Shown in pieces: positions 8,187-16,662 of a DNA stretch of 47,027 nt (within the stretch, counting starts at the first letter, position 1; each line of letters begins with the position of its first letter). This DNA is from Micromonospora sp. ALFpr18c (GTDB lineage Bacteria > Actinomycetota > Actinomycetes > Mycobacteriales > Micromonosporaceae). The notes under the pieces were generated by a model that was not told where the DNA came from, made no database searches, and worked only from the letters and a program-made list of their open reading frames with translations. The DNA is taken from assembly GCF_008868155.1 (NCBI RefSeq), contig NZ_WBKR01000021.1:1-47027 (forward strand), in the 5' to 3' direction. Position numbers and translations under genes: made by a program.

Positions 8187-9056
8187 GTGCGATTCCTTCC
8201 TGCCCTGACCCGTGCCGCCGCCCTGGGCGCGGCCACCATCCTGGCCGCCACGGCGCTGACCGCCTGCGGCGACGACGCCTCGACCGACGAGGCCGCCAAC
8301 CCGTACGGCCTGGCCCAGCCGGGCGTGCTGCGGGCCGGCACGCTGACCGACGCCCCGCCGAACGTGTACCTCAAGGACGGTAAGTTCACCGGCTTCGACA
8401 ACGACCTGCTGACCGCGGTGGCCAACAAGCTCGGTCTCAAGGTCGAGTTCGTCGGCACCGACTTCTCCGCGCTGCTGTCCCAGGTCAACAACCACAAGTT
8501 CGACGTGGGCAGCTCCTCGATCACCATCACCGAGGCACGCAAGAAGACCGTCGACTTCGGCAACGGCTACGACTTCGGCTACTTCGGCCTGGACGTCCCC
8601 GCCGGTTCGCCGATCACCGGCTTCGACCAGCTCGCCGGCAAGCGGGTCGTGGTGGTCCAGGGCACCGTCCAGGACGACTACGCCACCGGCAAGCAGCTCA
8701 ACCCGGTGCGGGTGCCGGACTACAACGGCGCGATCAACCAGCTCAAGGCGGGCACCGCCGACGCGTGGATCGCCCCCGCGGAGATCGGCGAGAAGTCGGC
8801 CGCCGACAGCAGCGGCAAGATCACTGTTGCGGCCAAGCAGCTCAGCCCGGCACCGACCGCGTACGCCGTGGCCAAGGGCAGCGACAAGCTGCGCGAGGCG
8901 CTCAACAAGGGCCTCGACGAGGTGATCGCGGACGGCACCTGGAGCCGGTTGCAGGCGCAGTACTACCCGGGTCGGCCGATCCCGGCGGACTTCAAGCCGG
9001 GCAGCGGCACCGTTGCGGCGCCCACGACGTCGGCGTCCGCGTCGGCCGCCTCCTGA
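8187..9056 (+). CDS. Polar amino-acid ABC transporter substrate-binding lipoprotein (probable cystine/sulfur amino acid)
   Basis: A 289-residue family 3 solute-binding protein. The signal sequence RAAALGAATILAATALTAC ends in a lipobox (LTAC), so the mature protein is a lipid-anchored extracellular receptor. The fold markers GVLRAGTLTDAPPNVY, GFDNDLLTAVANKLG, ITITEARKKTVDF and GTVQDDYA are typical of His/Gln/Cys-type receptors. GTG at 8187 is chosen because GGAG lies six bases upstream and the n-region then starts MRFLPALTRAAA; a TTG at 8163 is less likely. Cystine or methionine as ligand is inferred from the upstream SAM-IV element and Cys leader peptide, not from binding residues. The C-terminus has a short Ala/Ser/Thr tail. 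Confidence 0.88.
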   Translation: MRFLPALTRAAALGAATILAATALTACGDDASTDEAANPYGLAQPGVLRAGTLTDAPPNVYLKDGKFTGFDNDLLTAVANKLGLKVEFVGTDFSALLSQVNNHKFDVGSSSITITEARKKTVDFGNGYDFGYFGLDVPAGSPITGFDQLAGKRVVVVQGTVQDDYATGKQLNPVRVPDYNGAINQLKAGTADAWIAPAEIGEKSAADSSGKITVAAKQLSPAPTAYAVAKGSDKLREALNKGLDEVIADGTWSRLQAQYYPGRPIPADFKPGSGTVAAPTTSASASAAS

Positions 9057-9095
9057 ACCGGTGACGAGCGAGCGGGGCGGTAGGAGAGGCGACCG

Positions 9096-9878
9096 ATGGA
9101 TCCGTTGAGCACCCTGTGGGAGACGTTCTTCGACGTCGACGCCATGCGTGAGGCGCTGCCCGAGATGCTGACCGTCGGGTTGCCGAACACGCTGATCCTG
9201 GCGGTCTCCGCCGCCCTGCTCGGCTCGGTGCTGGGCCTGCTGCTGGCCGTCGCCGGCATCTCCCGCAGCCGGTGGCTGCGCTGGCCGGCCCGGGTCTACA
9301 CCGACGTGTTCCGGGGCCTGCCGGCCGCGGCGACGATCCTGCTGATCGGCGTCGGGCTGGCACCGCTGGGCATGCAGGTCTGGGGGCCGGACCCGTACCC
9401 GCTGGGCATCCTGGCGCTGTCGTTGATCGCGGCCGCGTACATCGGGGAGATCTTCCGCTCCGGCATCCAGTCGGTGGAGGCCGCGCAACTGGAGGGTGCC
9501 CGCGCCCTCGGTTTCTCCTGGTCCGACGCGATGCGGCTGGTGATCATCCCGCAGGGTGTCCGGCGGGTGCTGCCGGCCTGGGTGAACCAGCTCATCGCAT
9601 TGATCAAGGACTCCAGCCTGGTCTACTTCCTCGGCCTGGTGGCCAGCCAGCGGGAGCTGTTCCGGATCGGGCAGGACTACGCGGCCACCACCGGCAACGA
9701 GTCCGCGCTGCTGCTGGCCGGGCTCTTCTACCTGGCCCTGACCGTGCCGCTGACGCACGTCGTCAACTGGATCGACGGGCGGCTGCGCCACGGCCGGCCG
9801 GCCACCGCGCCCGCCGACGAGGACGAGGACGACACCGACCCGGCGCTGGCCGGCGCCCCGGAAGGAGACCGGCGATGA
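9096..9878 (+). CDS. Amino-acid ABC transporter permease (HisM/GlnP type)
   Basis: A 260-residue membrane protein with about five helices and the EAA loop [20 protein letters not shown] that contacts the ATPase. It follows the receptor gene after 39 bases and has an AGGAG-type site upstream. The C-terminal tail is acidic ([15 protein letters not shown]). It forms a homodimeric channel for the polar amino acid brought by the lipoprotein. The stop overlaps the ATPase start (ATGA). Confidence 0.9.
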   Translation: MDPLSTLWETFFDVDAMREALPEMLTVGLPNTLILAVSAALLGSVLGLLLAVAGISRSRWLRWPARVYTDVFRGLPAAATILLIGVGLAPLGMQVWGPDPYPLGILALSLIAAAYIGEIFRSGIQSVEAAQLEGARALGFSWSDAMRLVIIPQGVRRVLPAWVNQLIALIKDSSLVYFLGLVASQRELFRIGQDYAATTGNESALLLAGLFYLALTVPLTHVVNWIDGRLRHGRPATAPADEDEDDTDPALAGAPEGDRR

Positions 9879-10606
9879 CCACCTCCGTCAGCCTGGAGGC
9901 TCGGGACGTACACCTCGCCTTCGGGCCGAACCGGGTGCTGCGCGGCGTCGACCTCACCGTGCGGCGCGGTGCGACGGCCTGCGTGATCGGGCCGTCCGGG
10001 TCGGGCAAGTCCACTCTGCTGCGTACCCTCAACCGCCTGATCGAGCCCGATCGCGGCGACGTGCTGCTGGACGGGCGCAGCGTGCTGGGCGACGACCCGG
10101 ACGCGCTGCGGCAGCGGATCGGCATGGTGTTCCAGCAGTTCAACCTGTTTCCGCACATGACCGTGCTGCGCAACGTCACCCTGGCGCTGCGCCGGCTGCG
10201 CAAGCTCGGCGAGGACGAGGCGGACGCCCTCGCCCGCGCCCAGTTGGAGCTGGTGGGGCTGGCCGGCAAGGCGAACTCCCGGCCGGCCCAGCTCTCCGGC
10301 GGCCAGCAGCAGCGCGTGGCGATCGCCCGTGCATTGGCGCTGAAGCCCGAGGTGATGCTCTTCGACGAGGCCACCTCGGCGCTCGACCCCGAGCTGGTCA
10401 AGGGGGTGCTCGCGGTGATGGCCGACCTGTCCGCCGCCGGGATGACCATGGTGGTGGTGACCCACGAGATGGGGTTCGCCCGGCGGGTCGCCGACACCGT
10501 GGCCTTCATGGACCGGGGTGTGGTCCTGGAGGCCGGCCCGCCCGAGGCGATCTTCGAGCGGGCCGAGCATCCCCGGCTGCGTCGGTTCCTCGCGCAGGTG
10601 CTCTGA
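9875..10606 (+). CDS. Amino-acid ABC transporter ATP-binding protein (GlnQ/TcyC type)
   Basis: A 243-residue ATPase. Walker A is GPSGSGKST (residues ~40-48), Q-loop [14 protein letters not shown], signature [15 protein letters not shown], Walker [15 protein letters not shown], and H-loop [14 protein letters not shown]. Together with the receptor and permease it completes a three-gene importer under SAM-IV and leader-peptide control. GAAGGAGA precedes the ATG, which overlaps the permease stop by four bases. Confidence 0.93.
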   Translation: MTTSVSLEARDVHLAFGPNRVLRGVDLTVRRGATACVIGPSGSGKSTLLRTLNRLIEPDRGDVLLDGRSVLGDDPDALRQRIGMVFQQFNLFPHMTVLRNVTLALRRLRKLGEDEADALARAQLELVGLAGKANSRPAQLSGGQQQRVAIARALALKPEVMLFDEATSALDPELVKGVLAVMADLSAAGMTMVVVTHEMGFARRVADTVAFMDRGVVLEAGPPEAIFERAEHPRLRRFLAQVL

Positions 10607-10616
10607 GCGCGGCGGC

Positions 10617-11912
10617 TCAGCCGGCCTGGCGGCGCAGGTGCGCGGCGAACGCCGTCGGATCGCCGAGCAGCACGAGGATGGCGTTGCGGTAGGCGACCGA
10701 CGCCCACAGGTGCAGTTCCTCGTCGTCCAGCCCGCCGAACGCCGTCGACAGGGCCTTGCGTCGCCGCCGGTCGAGCACCTTGTGCGGACGCGCCAGCAGG
10801 TCACCCTCCCGGCGCAGCGCCTGCACGTAGGCGGCCACCGCGTCCTGGTAGTGCCGACCGGCGACCCGTTCCAGCAGGGTGAACTCGAAGACGTGCAACG
10901 CCGCCTCGGACTCCCAGTAGGCGCTGTCGCGCTCCGGTGCGGCCGCGACGTGCCGGCCCATCGCGTGCCGCGCCTCGTACAGCAGCAGCACGCCCCGGCC
11001 GGTGGTGCTCAACGGGCGGCGCGGCGCCGGCAGCCGTAGCGTCCGCACCGGCGCCGCGCCGACCAGGTCCACCGCCCCGGCGTACGACGGCATCCGCTGC
11101 GAGCCCGCGCCCAGCTCCGGCACCAGGCACGCCCGTTGCGCGTAGGCCAGCGGACCGCCGGTGGGCAGCGACCGCACCGCCGCGGCGTGCAGCTCGGTCA
11201 GCGGGCGGTCGTCCGCGGCCCGATCCGGAGCAACGGTGAGGACGAGACCACCGGCGCCGGGCACCGGCACGCCCAAGACGCAGGACGTGCGCAGGAACGC
11301 CCAGGTCGCCGCCGCCTCACGGACCCCGCTCGCCACGGCCTGCGCGTCGGCCCGCCAGTCCCGGGCGATGCGCAGCCGCTGCCGCAGGTCCGCCGTCGCG
11401 GCGGCGTCGTGCGGGTACAACTCACGCAGCGCCCGGGGCAGTGCTCCGGGGCGCAGATCCAGCAGGTCGCCCGTGGGTGCGGGCACCGCGTGCCGCGCGC
11501 AGTCGGCATCGGTGTGCGGGTCACCGTCGACGGCGTGGCAGTCACCGAGCCAGCTCTCCCCCGCCGAGCCCGCCCGTCGGGCGAACGCCAGATGAGGCAG
11601 TCGGCCGGTCCGCAGCACCGTCTCGTACTGCGGGCGGGCACGCCCGGCGCGCATGACGTCCAGCGGGAGCACCGGCGCGAGCGCCAGCACCGCCTCGAGG
11701 ACCAGGCAGTGCGGGCAGGAGTCGCGTACGCGGTAGCGGCGCAGATGGTCGACGCCGGGCTGCTCCCACTGGACGCCGATGACGGCGTCGCCCTGCGCCA
11801 TCAGGTACAGGAACTCCGTCGCGGTACGCGCACGGGTGACCGAGGTCAGCTCGTCGAGGAACTCCCGTTCGGTCACCACCCGCGGGTCGGCCTCGCTCGC
11901 CCCGGTGGTCAT
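10617..11912 (-). CDS. Uncharacterised 431-aa protein with CPHC motif and Cys/His cluster
   Basis: I recognise no named family. The ATG at 11912 is preferred over one 27 bases upstream because GAGGGGG lies six bases before it. Near the N-terminus there is CPHC (residues 66-69) and, about 80 residues later, the stretch [18 protein letters not shown], so four Cys and several His could build a zinc site. The rest is Ala/Arg/Leu-rich and helical, without signal peptide or membrane segment. The end region [22 protein letters not shown] is neutral. It is convergent with the importer operon, with a ten-base gap, and lies downstream of the antiporter on the same strand after a 162-base gap. Confidence 0.7.
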   Translation of the reverse strand: MTTGASEADPRVVTEREFLDELTSVTRARTATEFLYLMAQGDAVIGVQWEQPGVDHLRRYRVRDSCPHCLVLEAVLALAPVLPLDVMRAGRARPQYETVLRTGRLPHLAFARRAGSAGESWLGDCHAVDGDPHTDADCARHAVPAPTGDLLDLRPGALPRALRELYPHDAAATADLRQRLRIARDWRADAQAVASGVREAAATWAFLRTSCVLGVPVPGAGGLVLTVAPDRAADDRPLTELHAAAVRSLPTGGPLAYAQRACLVPELGAGSQRMPSYAGAVDLVGAAPVRTLRLPAPRRPLSTTGRGVLLLYEARHAMGRHVAAAPERDSAYWESEAALHVFEFTLLERVAGRHYQDAVAAYVQALRREGDLLARPHKVLDRRRRKALSTAFGGLDDEELHLWASVAYRNAILVLLGDPTAFAAHLRRQAG

Positions 11913-12074
11913 GGGCACCCCCTCGCGGATCGTACGCATCGACCGGAGCCGAACTGGTCCCCACCGTACCCGGCGCGGCGACGCCCGAGCGTCCGTAGCC
12001 GCGCCGGCCGACTTCCTGCGTTCAACGGCCGTTCGCCGTCGACGACTCCACCCGGCGGTGCCGCCGGTGCCCGG

Positions 12075-13649
12075 TCAGTCGTTGGGTCCGCGTCCCAGCA
12101 GCCGGATCTCCTCGTTGTCCAGAGCGGCCTGCAACTCCAGGAGCACGAGGTCGTCGATCTCGCGGTTGTCGCGAAGGCGGGTGACCTCCCGCCGTTTGTG
12201 GGCGAGGACCCCGAGGCGGAGTTCGCGTTCCAGCCGGCGTTCCTCGGCGGTGCGCCCGCCGGTCTCGTTGACGTCCTCCAGGTGCCGCTGGTATTCGGCC
12301 TGCAGCCGGCGTATCGACTCCTCTCCGGCACCGACCTCGGCGGCCACGTGCGGCACCGCGGCCAACCCCACCTGGGTGGCGCGCAGGCGGGCCTGCCGGG
12401 CCTCGTCGACACGTTCGGGGTCGCCGGCCAACCCGGCCCAGCGCACCACCAGCGGCAGGGTGGTGCCCTGCAGGATCATGATCAACACGATCACGAGGGC
12501 GGTGACGAAGATGATGAGGTCGCGTTCGACCACCGGTCGACCGGCGACCGTCATCGTCGGCACGGCCAGCGCGGCGGCGAGCGAAACCGCGCCTCGGAAT
12601 CCGGACCAACCGGCCACGGTTCCCACCCGCCAGTTGGGCGGGCCCTGACTCGGGTCCACGACCCGGTGCCGCCGCAGCCTCGCCACCTGCGACGTCAGGT
12701 AGACGAAGGCCAGGCGGGTGCTGAGGACGACCAGCGTGACCACTAGCACGATGAACAGAGCCCGCTGCGGCGAGGTGCTGGAGATGCCCCGCACCGCGCG
12801 CGGGATCTGGGTGCCGAGCAGGACGAACAGCCCGCCGTTGATGAGGAACGTGGACAGGTCCCAGAACGCGTACGCCAGCACCCGGGACCGGGCGCGGATC
12901 ACCCGCGGGCCGGCGTAGGCCAGCATCAGGCCGGCGACCACGACCGCCAGCACTCCGCTCGCGTGCACCGATTCGGCGAGCAGGAAGGCGCCAAACGGTG
13001 TCAGCACACTGAGCGCCCCCTCGCGCAGCGGATCGTCGAGTCGCTTACGGATCAGCACCACGGCGGCGCCGACCAGCAGACCGGCGACCACACCGCCGAC
13101 ACTGGCCCCGACGAACTCCTCGCCGATGGCGAGCGCCCCGGGTCTCGCGCTCTCGGTGAGCAGACCCACAGCCACCGCGAAGATCACCAGGGCGGTGCCG
13201 TCGTTGATCAGGCTCTCCGCGTGCAGCGTGGTGAGGAGCTTTCGGGGCAGCCGTTTGGCCAGGCCGGTGACCGCGGCGGCGTCGGTCGGCGCGAGGACCG
13301 CGCCGAGCACCCAGGCGGCGGCGGGGTTCACCCCGAACGCCTGCGCGGTCAGCGACACCGTGACCATGGTGAGCACCACGAGCACCACGGCGAGCAGCCC
13401 GATCACCGGCAGGTTGGCCCGGATCTCGCGCAGGCTGATGGTGAGGCTCTCCCGGTACAGGATCGCCGGCAGGAAGATCAGCAACACCAGGTCCGGTTCC
13501 AGGGTCAGCTCGGACAGCGGCGGCGCCAGCCCGAGCAGCACCCCGAACGCGATGAGCAGGACCGGCGGCGCGACCCGGTACCGGCCGCCGAGCGTGGTGC
13601 CTACCAGGACCGTGACGCCCAGCGCCACGATCAGGACGAGCACCTCCAC
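12075..13649 (-). CDS. Na+/H+ antiporter, CPA1/NhaP family
   Basis: A 524-residue protein: about 12 membrane helices to residue ~410, then a long charged cytoplasmic helical tail (~110 residues, many Arg/Glu). APTDAAAVTG and ESLINDGTALVIF are the CPA1 ion-binding motifs (TD and ND helices), and GFRGAVSLAAAL is the conserved arginine segment. It exchanges Na+ (or K+) for H+ across the plasma membrane. GTG at 13649 is chosen: GAGGGGGG stands six bases upstream and the first helix EVLVLIVALGVTVL starts at once. In-frame sequence further upstream is hydrophilic and unlike the family. Confidence 0.92.
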   Translation of the reverse strand: MEVLVLIVALGVTVLVGTTLGGRYRVAPPVLLIAFGVLLGLAPPLSELTLEPDLVLLIFLPAILYRESLTISLREIRANLPVIGLLAVVLVVLTMVTVSLTAQAFGVNPAAAWVLGAVLAPTDAAAVTGLAKRLPRKLLTTLHAESLINDGTALVIFAVAVGLLTESARPGALAIGEEFVGASVGGVVAGLLVGAAVVLIRKRLDDPLREGALSVLTPFGAFLLAESVHASGVLAVVVAGLMLAYAGPRVIRARSRVLAYAFWDLSTFLINGGLFVLLGTQIPRAVRGISSTSPQRALFIVLVVTLVVLSTRLAFVYLTSQVARLRRHRVVDPSQGPPNWRVGTVAGWSGFRGAVSLAAALAVPTMTVAGRPVVERDLIIFVTALVIVLIMILQGTTLPLVVRWAGLAGDPERVDEARQARLRATQVGLAAVPHVAAEVGAGEESIRRLQAEYQRHLEDVNETGGRTAEERRLERELRLGVLAHKRREVTRLRDNREIDDLVLLELQAALDNEEIRLLGRGPND

Positions 13650-13777
13650 GGCAAACCCCCCTCGATCCCCGGCCGACGACGCGTCGGTGGTTCCATCTGA
13701 CCGCAACCGCCGGCCTGTTCCGAGCGAAACCGGCAAGTCGCCGCGGGCCGGGGACGGCGGTCAGCTCGGCGAGGCGG

Positions 13778-13823
13778 CGGCGCGGGCGCGGGCGGCGCGG
13801 CGGCGCGGGCGCGGGCGGCGCGG
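13778..13823. repeat. Perfect 23-bp tandem duplication, GC-only
   Basis: Positions 13778-13800 and 13801-13823 are identical 23-base units composed only of G and C. They sit directly before the alpha/beta-hydrolase remnant. Replication slippage is the simplest origin. Confidence 0.85.
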
Positions 13824-13967
13824 CGGTGCTGGGTGACGACGCGGCCGGGGTGTGGCGGGCCTGGGGCACCTGACCTGGCGCACCAGACGGTCACTTGTGG
13901 GCACTTCATGGCCGAGGAGGCACCGGCCGAGGTGGTCCGGGCACTGCACGCGCTGCTGGCCCGCTGA
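13820..13967 (+). pseudogene. 3' remnant of an alpha/beta hydrolase (haloacetate-dehalogenase-like) with one frameshift
   Basis: The last ~35 codons before TGA at 13965 read GAPDLAHQTV then TCGHFMAEEAPAEVVRALHA, the C-terminal motif of dehalogenase-type alpha/beta hydrolases; the His of GHF is the catalytic-triad His. Just upstream, in another frame, lies GDDAAGVWRAWG. Joining them requires removing one G of the run near 13862-13866, giving VWRAWAPDLAHQTV, the usual family sequence. No start, nucleophile elbow or other conserved block is found in the 170 bases upstream, so this is a gene end left by deletion, not an intact gene. Confidence 0.6.
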
Positions 13968-13993
13968 TCGACCGACGGCCCGAGCAACTCGAA

Positions 13994-14030
13994 TGTCACC
14001 CTGAGTTAGATATGTGACACTTTTCGTCAC
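13994..14030. promoter_or_regulatory. Cluster of GTCAC/GTGAC half-sites
   Basis: TGTCAC (13994-13999), GTGACA (14014-14019) and GTCAC (14026-14030) form two nested inverted pairs in a relatively AT-rich stretch. It may be an operator or a small hairpin. The rest of 13968-14322 holds no gene that I can support; a possible -35 (TTGACC near 14092) lacks a convincing -10. Confidence 0.3.
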
Positions 14031-14322
14031 GGCGGATCCGAAGTGGCCGGGCCGCCGCACTCAGCCCCGCCGTTCGCCCGCACAAAAGGCCTTGACCTGC
14101 GGATCTGCCACGTTACACCAGGTGGACGCCAACCGGTCACCGGTGATACACAGGCAGATAGCGACAGCCAACGGCGGCAAGTCGGCTACCTCCTCGACCA
14201 TCGACCGTTCACCCGCAACGCCGCCGACGGGCTCCGCCGCAGGACCGCACACCCGGTCACGACTCGCACGGCACCGGCCCACCGGCCGTTGGCGGACGAC
14301 GGTCCTCGACCAGGGAGTTGCC

Positions 14323-14772
14323 GTGGTAAAACTACGAGTCCGGGCCAGGCACCAGCCGTTCGAGGTGGCCGCGCTCGTCACCACGCCCATCTGCGGCGTT
14401 CTACTGCTCGTGCTCGACGTTCGGCCGCCGTCGGTGCAGATGTCGATGCCCGAACCCATTCAGGTCGGCTGGGAGATCGCCCTGATCATCGTCGGTCTGG
14501 GCGGGCTGCTCGGCATCCTGTGGCCCGGCCAGTTCTCCACCGGCCTCGGCGTCGAACTCGCGTCCGTCCTGGTGCTCGGCACCATCACCGGCATGTACGC
14601 GGTGGCGTTGGTGGCGGTCGCCGGCCCGCAGGGTGTCGTCGCCGCGTCGTTGATCGCGGCGGTGCCGGCCGGGTCCTTCTGGCGGGCCGCCCAGATCGCC
14701 GTCGACCTGCGCTGCCTGGCCAAGGGCCACCAGTGCGCGACGCACCGACGGGTCGTGGGAGGTGTGACGTGA
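14323..14772 (+). CDS. Small four-helix membrane protein, unknown function
   Basis: GTG at 14323 follows GGGAG five bases upstream and gives a 149-residue protein: a basic N-terminus, hydrophobic segments around AALVTTPICGVLLLVLD, WEIALIIVGLGGLLGILWPG, LASVLVLGTITGMYAVALVAV and VVAASLIAAVPAGSFWRAA, and a Cys/His-containing tail. Its stop overlaps the next start (GTGA). Similar membrane proteins occur in actinobacterial prophage structural regions, from memory; no other phage gene is present here, so the origin is uncertain. Confidence 0.65.
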   Translation: MVKLRVRARHQPFEVAALVTTPICGVLLLVLDVRPPSVQMSMPEPIQVGWEIALIIVGLGGLLGILWPGQFSTGLGVELASVLVLGTITGMYAVALVAVAGPQGVVAASLIAAVPAGSFWRAAQIAVDLRCLAKGHQCATHRRVVGGVT

Positions 14773-15164
14773 TCACCGCACCGGCGCCCGAGGCACCGCA
14801 CTGGGTGCAGATGCTGCTCAGCCTGCTCGGCGTTCTCGGCGGCACCACCGGCCTGGCCGCCATCGCCACCGTCGTGTCGCAGCGGGGCAAGTTCAAGGCC
14901 GACGCCGCCGACACCCTCACCGAGGCCGCCCTGACCCTGGTCCAACCGCTACAGGTGCGGATCACCGAGTTGGAGGGCGAGGCTTTGCACGCCCGATCGG
15001 AGCTGGGGACGCTGCGCGAGCAGGTCAACCAGTTGCAGTTCCTCGTCCGGGTGCTGAGCCGCACGCTCGACCGGTGGCGTACCGCGGTGCACGCCCCCGA
15101 CGCCACCCTGCGCAAGATCCGCGCGGTGGTCGCGGAGTCCGAGCGGCTGTCGGAGGACCGGTGA
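14769..15164 (+). CDS. Membrane-anchored coiled-coil protein, unknown function
   Basis: A 131-residue protein: one N-terminal membrane helix (MLLSLLGVLGGTTGLAAIATVV) and a long heptad-like region (LVQPLQVRITELEGEALHAR, LGTLREQVNQLQFLVRVLSR) predicted to coil. It is translationally coupled to the preceding membrane protein. The pair (multi-helix membrane protein plus single-helix coiled coil) resembles phage holin/accessory arrangements, but could equally be a host membrane complex. Confidence 0.65.
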   Translation: MITAPAPEAPHWVQMLLSLLGVLGGTTGLAAIATVVSQRGKFKADAADTLTEAALTLVQPLQVRITELEGEALHARSELGTLREQVNQLQFLVRVLSRTLDRWRTAVHAPDATLRKIRAVVAESERLSEDR

Positions 15165-15307
15165 CGGTCACTTGAATCCGTCATACGCTCAGGCGCCACC
15201 CGGGCCACACCTACGGGGGCAGCCGCAGCACCGCGAGGGCCAGCAACGCCGAGCCATGGCTGTGCCCGGACACCAGATCGGGACAGGTGACACCGGGCAG
15301 CGCTCGG

Positions 15308-16075
15308 CTATCCGCCGGTCGCCCGTTCCGCGACCACCACCGAGATCCCGTCGAGGACGCGTTGCAGGCCGAACTCGAAGGCGTACTCCGGCCCGTACGC
15401 GGCGCCGTGCTGCTGCCCGGCCGCCGTGCCGACCCGGGATGCGGTCGGGTAGCTGTCGGGCGTCAGGAACGTCTCCAGCCAGGGCGCGTGCGACTGCCAC
15501 CACTGGCCGTCGGTCATGCCGGTCTCCCGCTCCAGGTCGACCACCTCGGACGCGGCGCGCGCGGAACTCTTCACGTGCCCGAGGACGAGGGTGAGCACCG
15601 CGTCCATCTCGACGTCGGTGAGCCCGATGTCGGCGACCGCGCCGAGCTCGTAGTCGTACTTGGCCACCAGGTGCGGCCCGAGCACCGGACGGGTCGTCTC
15701 GGCCCGCAGCATCCACCGGTGACGCTGGTAGAGCGCCAGATTGTCGCGGGCGATCCGCTCCAGCCGTACCCGCCAGTCCCCCTCGACGACGGGACGCGGC
15801 ATCTCGCCGTACACGGTGTCGATCATGACGTCGACGAGTTCGGCCTTGCCCGGCACGTAGGTGTAGACCGACATCGTGCCCACACCCAGCGCCTCACCGA
15901 CCCGGCGCATGGTCAGCGCGTCGAGGCCCTCGGCGTCGGCGACGTCGATCGCGGCGCGGACGATCCGCTCGACGCTGAGCCCCTGCCCGGCACTGCGGCT
16001 GGTCGGCTCCCGGGTGCGCCACAGGATGGCCAGGCTGCGGGCCGGGTCCGCGGTCGCCTTGCGCTCACTCGCCAT
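15308..16075 (-). CDS. TetR-family transcriptional repressor (TetR_C domain)
   Basis: A 255-residue repressor. The DNA-binding helix-turn-helix is RIVRAAIDVADAEG, LTMRRVGEALGVGTMSVYTYV (residues ~37-75), and the C-terminal part (DVMIDTVYGEM onward) fits the TetR_C class that often binds antibiotics or polyketide-like ligands. A perfect 17-bp palindrome lies 24 bases upstream of the ATG and a TAGGAT -10 only 10 bases upstream, suggesting autorepression from an almost leaderless transcript. No exporter is divergent from it; the MFS_3 exporter on the same strand is 0.6 kb away. Confidence 0.88.
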   Translation of the reverse strand: MASERKATADPARSLAILWRTREPTSRSAGQGLSVERIVRAAIDVADAEGLDALTMRRVGEALGVGTMSVYTYVPGKAELVDVMIDTVYGEMPRPVVEGDWRVRLERIARDNLALYQRHRWMLRAETTRPVLGPHLVAKYDYELGAVADIGLTDVEMDAVLTLVLGHVKSSARAASEVVDLERETGMTDGQWWQSHAPWLETFLTPDSYPTASRVGTAAGQQHGAAYGPEYAFEFGLQRVLDGISVVVAERATGG

Positions 16076-16084
16076 GGTGCGGCC

Positions 16085-16115
16085 ATCCTACCAACGCGGG
16101 CGTACGACGTACGCC
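16085..16115 (-). promoter_or_regulatory. TetR promoter and 17-bp palindromic operator
   Basis: Positions 16099-16115 read GGCGTACG-A-CGTACGCC, a perfect palindrome with 8-bp arms and one central base, the usual shape of a TetR operator. The minus-strand -10 TAGGAT is at 16090-16085, so the operator covers the -35 region. Transcription would begin near 16078, three bases before the ATG at 16075. Confidence 0.65.
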
Positions 16116-16136
16116 GCGCGCCGGCCGGGCACCCGG

Positions 16137-16514
16137 TCACTCGGTCGGCGGGGCGAGCGACCGCAGCCAGCGGTAACCGGCCCCGAGCGTGGCCGCGAAG
16201 GCGATCACCACGGCGTACGACCAGGCGTCCGTGCCGGCGGTCAGGTCACCGAAGCGGTGCGCGAGGAAGCCGACGAAGGTGGCCATGCCCAGCCCCGTCA
16301 CCGCGGCGACCGCGCGCAGATCGGCCACCACCGCCGCGTACGCCCCGGCGGCGACGGACATGACCAGCGTCCGGGCCGGCAACTCCGCCGGGGCGAAGAG
16401 CACGCCCGCGAGCAGCGCGGCGCCGATCATCACCGCCCATCCGATCGCCACGCTCACCCCGGTGGGCGTCGGCTCCCCGACCACCGCGGTCCTCTGCTCC
16501 CGATCGACCACCAC
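16137..16514 (-). CDS. Small membrane protein, 125 aa, unknown function
   Basis: GTG at 16514 follows GGAGG six bases upstream. Four hydrophobic stretches are visible (VAIGWAVMIGAALLAGVLF, TLVMSVAAGAYAAVVADL, AVAAVTGLGMATFVGFLA, WSYAVVIAFAATLGAGYRWL), with a short cytoplasmic tail. No catalytic motif is seen. It lies upstream of the TetR gene on the same strand, separated by the TetR operator. Confidence 0.7.
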   Translation of the reverse strand: MVVDREQRTAVVGEPTPTGVSVAIGWAVMIGAALLAGVLFAPAELPARTLVMSVAAGAYAAVVADLRAVAAVTGLGMATFVGFLAHRFGDLTAGTDAWSYAVVIAFAATLGAGYRWLRSLAPPTE

Positions 16515-16662
16515 AGCACGCCTCCGGCGAGGGCGACGGCCCGTACCTCGGACCCGCCGACGGCCATACCAACGCGGGGACGCCGGCTCCGGCGAGGGTT
16601 TTCACGCGTCCACTACGCCGATCGACGCGATTGTGACGCCACGTTCACGCACCCGGGTGGGG

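Noticed and set aside
15211..15307. Minus-strand frame reading PDLVSGHSHGSALLALAVLR before a stop
   Set aside because: It looks protein-like over ~30 codons, but I recognise no family and it has no start; it may be a remnant but cannot be supported.
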